Shown: positions 60,794-64,000 of the stretch, in pieces
How positions within the stretch are numbered: the first letter of the stretch is position 1
Layout: each line of letters opens with the position of its first letter
The notes under the pieces: generated by a model
What the model was told of the DNA's origin: nothing
The model's input: only the letters and a program-made list of their open reading frames with translations
Database searches by the model: none
Position numbers and translations under genes: made by a program
Assembly: GCA_017433295.1 (NCBI GenBank)
Contig: JAFRHL010000035.1
Span: 37,338-101,337 of the forward strand
Direction: 5' to 3'
Length of the DNA stretch: 64,000 nucleotides
Source of the DNA: Eubacterium sp.
GTDB lineage: Bacteria; Bacillota; Clostridia; Lachnospirales; Lachnospiraceae

Positions 60794-61588
60794 TTACAGG
60801 TACTGTCTCATCTCGTTCAGAGAATCGTAAATACAGGTGGGCTCCACATCGGACTCGGCCACCGTCTGCATATCAGCCTCGCCGGTCAGCACCAGGAATC
60901 CCTTTGCGCCGTTATCCACACCGGTTCTGACATCGGTATAAAGCCGGTCCCCTACGAAGGCCATCTCTTCCGGTTTATAACCTGTGATCTCACCGATCAT
61001 ATCAACGGTCTCCTTCCAGGGCTTGCCCAGGAAACGGGGCTTAACTCCTGTGGAATCCGTGATCAGACTGCACATGGCACCGCAGTCCGGCATGAAACCA
61101 TATTCGGTCGGGCAGTTGGTGTCCATATGGGTGGCAATAAAGGGGGCTCCGTTACGGATGTAATGACAGATCCTGTCCAGCTTATGATAGGTCAGAGTGG
61201 TATCAAAGCTCTGAACGCAGACATCCGGGTCTTCCTCCACAATATTGAGCCCTTTTCCTTTCCAGTTCTCCACCAGTACCGGTGTACCGTTCAGGAAAAT
61301 CTTTGCTCCCGGATAGTTGACCTTTAAGAACTCCGCACAGACATCGCCGGCAGTCACCACCTTGCTCTCATCCACATCCAGTCCCAGCTTATGCAGCTTC
61401 TCCACATAGACCGAAGGAACTCTGGAAGCGTTATTGGTAAAGAATATAAAGTCCCTGTCAGGTGAAGCGATCACTTCATTGATAAAATCCAGAGAGCCTT
61501 CTATCATCTGATTGCCCAGATAAACTGTCCCGTCCATATCAAGAACAAATAACTTCACACCGTTTAATGCTTCTTCTTTTTTCAGCAT
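60794..61588 (-). CDS. HAD-IIA family sugar-phosphatase (NagD-like)
   Basis: The 264-residue protein has FVLDMDGTVYLGNQMI, FTNNASRVPS, a C2-type cap and FVGDRLYTDVRTGVDNG. It would dephosphorylate small phosphorylated sugars or glycerol phosphates. Within this operon it may remove a dead-end or inhibitory phosphate produced with the AraM/EgsA-like enzyme. Confidence 0.9.
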   Translation of the reverse strand: MLKKEEALNGVKLFVLDMDGTVYLGNQMIEGSLDFINEVIASPDRDFIFFTNNASRVPSVYVEKLHKLGLDVDESKVVTAGDVCAEFLKVNYPGAKIFLNGTPVLVENWKGKGLNIVEEDPDVCVQSFDTTLTYHKLDRICHYIRNGAPFIATHMDTNCPTEYGFMPDCGAMCSLITDSTGVKPRFLGKPWKETVDMIGEITGYKPEEMAFVGDRLYTDVRTGVDNGAKGFLVLTGEADMQTVAESDVEPTCIYDSLNEMRQYL

Positions 61589-61652
61589 AGAATTACCTCT
61601 TATATTTATTAATCAATCGAAATCGCTGCGCCGGCTGCCTGTCCGGGCAGGA

Positions 61653-62831
61653 TTAATCGTACAGTTCTGCTGTGATCTTCTCTGCAATCTCTTCCAGACG
61701 GCCGTTATCCTTGGCAAATTGCATTACAGAATAACGGGGACGTACCTGATAGCCATTTAACAGGCTCTGGCGGAACAGCTCCCTGCTGATGCCGATCTGT
61801 TTGGGGCTGTAGGGCGCTCCGCCCTTGCGAAGCAGTGCTTCGATCTCCTCATGGGGCGGACAAAGCTCTTTTACACCCTCGGGAAGGATATCTTCAACTT
61901 CTTCAAAGAAACGGGCGATAACAGGGGTAGCCACGCCGACCTGGATACCATGATGGTTTGGATTCAGACCGCGTTCTACATAGTCCATCTCCCAGAAATG
62001 GGACAGCATATGTTCTGCTCCTGATGCAGGACGGGAAAGGTTAACCAAAGCCATGGCAACACCAGTAAGGGTAAGTCCTTCCAGCAGGTCGCCCAGGGCC
62101 TTGGGATCTCTCTTGGGCAGGCCTTCGCAGCTGTCAAAGGTGATCTTCATGGCTCTGTTGGTCAGCTCTACGCAGGTGTCACAACGATAATCGTTGTTGG
62201 CCTTCACAGACAGGTCCCAGTCCGCAATGGCAGTGATCTTGCCGACCATATCGCCGAAGCCAGCCTGGATCAGGTCATCGGGAGCTGTCTTTAAGATGTC
62301 GGTATCACCTACCAGACCATAGGTCAGGTGGGCTACCGGGGAATACTTGTGGCCATGGGAAAAGATCGGTGCGCCATCAGCTACATAGCCGTCCATGGAG
62401 GGGGCAGTGGCAACGATGATATAGGGAAGACCGGTACGGGATGTGACAAACTTAACGGAATCATTGATCACGCCGGAACCGACAGCGATCATCAGCTTGC
62501 AGTCCAGATCCTGCTCCTGAAGAATGCGGCCGAGAGTCTTCTCATCGGGAATGAGGATGTCATCACCGGTGTCAAAAAGAAGTGTCTTGATGTTAAAGCC
62601 GTTCTTCTCAAGGAGTTCTACAGCCTTCTTACCTGCAACCTTGTAAGTATTGTTATCAAACACCACCAGGATCTTACCATCTTTGAAAGGCTCTGCCATT
62701 TTCGGCAGGTCTTCAATAGCGCCCTTGCGGATAGACATCTCGTGAACGCTGAAATTGTGGTGACGGCCGCAGGAACAGTCAAACTCAGTCTGCGGCATCT
62801 CATTCACTGTCAGGTTAAGAATCTCATTCAT
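61653..62831 (-). CDS. AraM/EgsA-like sn-glycerol-1-phosphate dehydrogenase family
   Basis: The 392-residue protein opens with FDCSCGRHHNFSVHEMSI, has the nucleotide-binding AVGSGVINDSVKF and IIVATAPSMDGYVADGAP. Metal-site segments QAGFGDMVGKITAIADW and GAEHMLSHFWEM follow, ending with NHHGIQVGVAT. AraM makes sn-glycerol-1-phosphate from DHAP. In a catabolic operon it may oxidise a polyol phosphate instead. ATG 62831 after AGGAGG was chosen. Confidence 0.9.
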   Translation of the reverse strand: MNEILNLTVNEMPQTEFDCSCGRHHNFSVHEMSIRKGAIEDLPKMAEPFKDGKILVVFDNNTYKVAGKKAVELLEKNGFNIKTLLFDTGDDILIPDEKTLGRILQEQDLDCKLMIAVGSGVINDSVKFVTSRTGLPYIIVATAPSMDGYVADGAPIFSHGHKYSPVAHLTYGLVGDTDILKTAPDDLIQAGFGDMVGKITAIADWDLSVKANNDYRCDTCVELTNRAMKITFDSCEGLPKRDPKALGDLLEGLTLTGVAMALVNLSRPASGAEHMLSHFWEMDYVERGLNPNHHGIQVGVATPVIARFFEEVEDILPEGVKELCPPHEEIEALLRKGGAPYSPKQIGISRELFRQSLLNGYQVRPRYSVMQFAKDNGRLEEIAEKITAELYD

Positions 62832-62853
62832 TGTAACTACCTCCTTTATATAA

Positions 62854-63798
62854 CTATTGGTTAAGTGCCTTGGCACATTCTACATCAGTGATAAGCCGGT
62901 TGATATAGCCTCCTCGGATCGCTCCCCTGATTGCTTTCAGCTTGTCCATGCCTCCTGCAATGCCGACACAGCAGGGAACTCTGTGGAGATGGGCAATATC
63001 ATAACCGATCACATTGTTATCGGTACTGTAAAGGGACGTATCGCCGTTTTCATCGAAAAACTGCATACATATGTCTCCGGCAACCTGCCGCTCTTTCAGC
63101 TGCTCAATGGCCTGCTCATCATAATATCCTGTGGCGGTGATGGAAGAGTACTCATTGGGATAGCCGATACCCACCAGGGCAATGTCCATGTGCTTCATGG
63201 CATTCACGGCAACCGCAAGGCTCTCCTCCTTCATGAGCTCATCCCGCATCTTCCGGGTGGATACCCTGGCAGGTGCATGAAAGGGAATAAATGTTCCCTG
63301 ATAGATATCCGCCAGCGCCTCCGCGATACTGTTGGCATGAAGCTGGGTCTGCAGCTGCCCCATCCCTCCTACCATGGGAACAAAGACCACCTCTGACGCG
63401 CCGGGATGGGTTACATGCCTGGTCATCTGATGAAGGGTACGCCCCATGGAAACACCGACGATGTTGCCGGACCGGATCTTCTTCTCAATGTAACGGCCGG
63501 CCATACGGCCGATCAGGTCGTTCGTCTCATCCACTTCTTTGGATGAGTCCGTGATCAGGACCTCCTCCAGCTGATATCTTTCCTCCAGCTGCCTCTCCAG
63601 CTCCAGGTACTTGATCTCGTCCAGATCCGATATCCTGATCTGAACGATCCCCTGGTCCCTGGCCGATGACAGCAGGCGGGAAACGGTAGGTCTTGAGAGT
63701 CCCAATGTCACTGCGATCTTCTGCTGGCTGATGTTCTGATTGTAATAGAGATCACAAACTTTGATCATAAGGCGGACATCATCTACAACCTTTTTCAT
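62854..63798 (-). CDS. SorC-family sugar-responsive transcription regulator
   Basis: The 314-residue protein has an N-terminal helix-turn-helix (NISQQKIAVTLGLSRPTVSRLL) and a sugar-phosphate-binding domain (GVSMGRTLHQMTRHV, VPMVGGMGQLQ). It is the first gene of the sugar operon and probably represses or activates it in response to a phosphorylated intermediate. EryD of erythritol operons belongs to the same family. Confidence 0.92.
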   Translation of the reverse strand: MKKVVDDVRLMIKVCDLYYNQNISQQKIAVTLGLSRPTVSRLLSSARDQGIVQIRISDLDEIKYLELERQLEERYQLEEVLITDSSKEVDETNDLIGRMAGRYIEKKIRSGNIVGVSMGRTLHQMTRHVTHPGASEVVFVPMVGGMGQLQTQLHANSIAEALADIYQGTFIPFHAPARVSTRKMRDELMKEESLAVAVNAMKHMDIALVGIGYPNEYSSITATGYYDEQAIEQLKERQVAGDICMQFFDENGDTSLYSTDNNVIGYDIAHLHRVPCCVGIAGGMDKLKAIRGAIRGGYINRLITDVECAKALNQ

Positions 63799-63926
63799 AC
63801 CGTTATCCTCCTTTTGTAAACATTATAGTAGCCCAAACATGGTTTGTCAAGGGTAAAAAGCAATTTATTTTTACATTTTTTCATATGTTCAACGTTTTAT
63901 ACATCATTTATCTTTGCTTTACGGTT

Positions 63927-63952
63927 TTTATTTTTACATTTGTAAAAATAAA
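63927..63952. promoter_or_regulatory. 26-bp palindromic operator candidate upstream of sorC gene
   Basis: TTTATTTTTACA-TT-TGTAAAAATAAA is a perfect palindrome about 130 bases before the regulator start. Related half-sites (TTTTTACATTT near 63871; TTTTGTAAACATT near 63817) lie closer to the gene. This fits a SorC-type operator with autoregulation. Confidence 0.65.
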
Positions 63953-63974
63953 TCAATTGGAAGAAGCAAGGAAG

Positions 63975-64000
63975 AGACAGGGGACGGTTCCTACGTCTCC
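63975..64000. repeat. REP-like repeat copy 2 (cut by window edge)
   Basis: GAGACAGGGGACGGTTC at 63975-63991 is identical to 47276-47292, followed by CTACGTCTCC, which partly pairs back to the GAGAC start. Confidence 0.6.

Overview
The window looks like a chromosome segment of a gut-type Lachnospiraceae (class Clostridia). The signs are strong Shine-Dalgarno sites, a Gram-positive gene set, the secG-rnr-smpB-ssrA cluster, a DUF4250 protein, a monomeric [FeFe]-hydrogenase-like protein and a TetM-like GTPase fused to an NYN nuclease. The genus cannot be fixed from the sequence alone.

Positions 1 to about 20,445 are the right-hand part of a prophage or phage-like integrative element whose left end lies outside the window. 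A CI-like repressor, an ImmA-like protease and a large serine recombinase run rightwards (17.8-20.5 kb). Diverging from them is one long leftward early operon: a DUF2800 nuclease, a DUF2815 single-strand binding protein, a PolA-type DNA polymerase, ThyX, an SPFH protein, a C5 and an N4/N6 DNA methyltransferase, a SNF2-type helicase, a HAD phosphatase, a DUF6273 protein, a NADAR protein, a chimeric regulator and a MazG-like protein. A second near-consensus promoter at about 205-233 starts a VapE/primase-like gene cut by the window edge. The recombinase gene runs into the 3' end of ssrA (tmRNA, minus strand), so ssrA is the integration target. Four tRNA-like genes with odd anticodon arms sit at 13.0-13.9 kb.

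From 20.4 to 64 kb is host chromosome. It holds ssrA-smpB-rnr-secG; a BMP-type lipoprotein; CarD, NlpC/P60 and Nudix genes; a MocR regulator; a heterodimeric ABC exporter; a stray EutP-like GTPase; the TetM-NYN fusion; tRNA-Ser(CGA); the hydrogenase-like protein; TrkH/TrkA potassium uptake; PPi-type phosphofructokinase; a stray microcompartment shell protein; a short pyruvate kinase paralogue; two tandem aconitase-family (LeuCD-like) pairs; a cell-wall amidase; and an ECF sigma/anti-sigma pair. At 56.2-63.8 kb lies a leftward sugar operon: SorC regulator, AraM/EgsA-like dehydrogenase, HAD phosphatase, RpiB, transaldolase-like enzyme, split transketolase and FGGY kinase.

The most unusual signals are the following. 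Two inverted copies of a structured non-coding element lie at 52.4-52.8 kb, with compensating stems around a conserved internal loop. A strand-biased heptamer, GTGTAGC, occurs 14 times in the prophage. The DUF6273 gene ends in a run of NNY codons followed by a GC hairpin, as expected of a diversity-generating retroelement target. One phage regulator joins an XRE helix-turn-helix, sigma70 region 4 and an RNA polymerase alpha-CTD. The acceptor end of ssrA appears to have been rewritten by integration.
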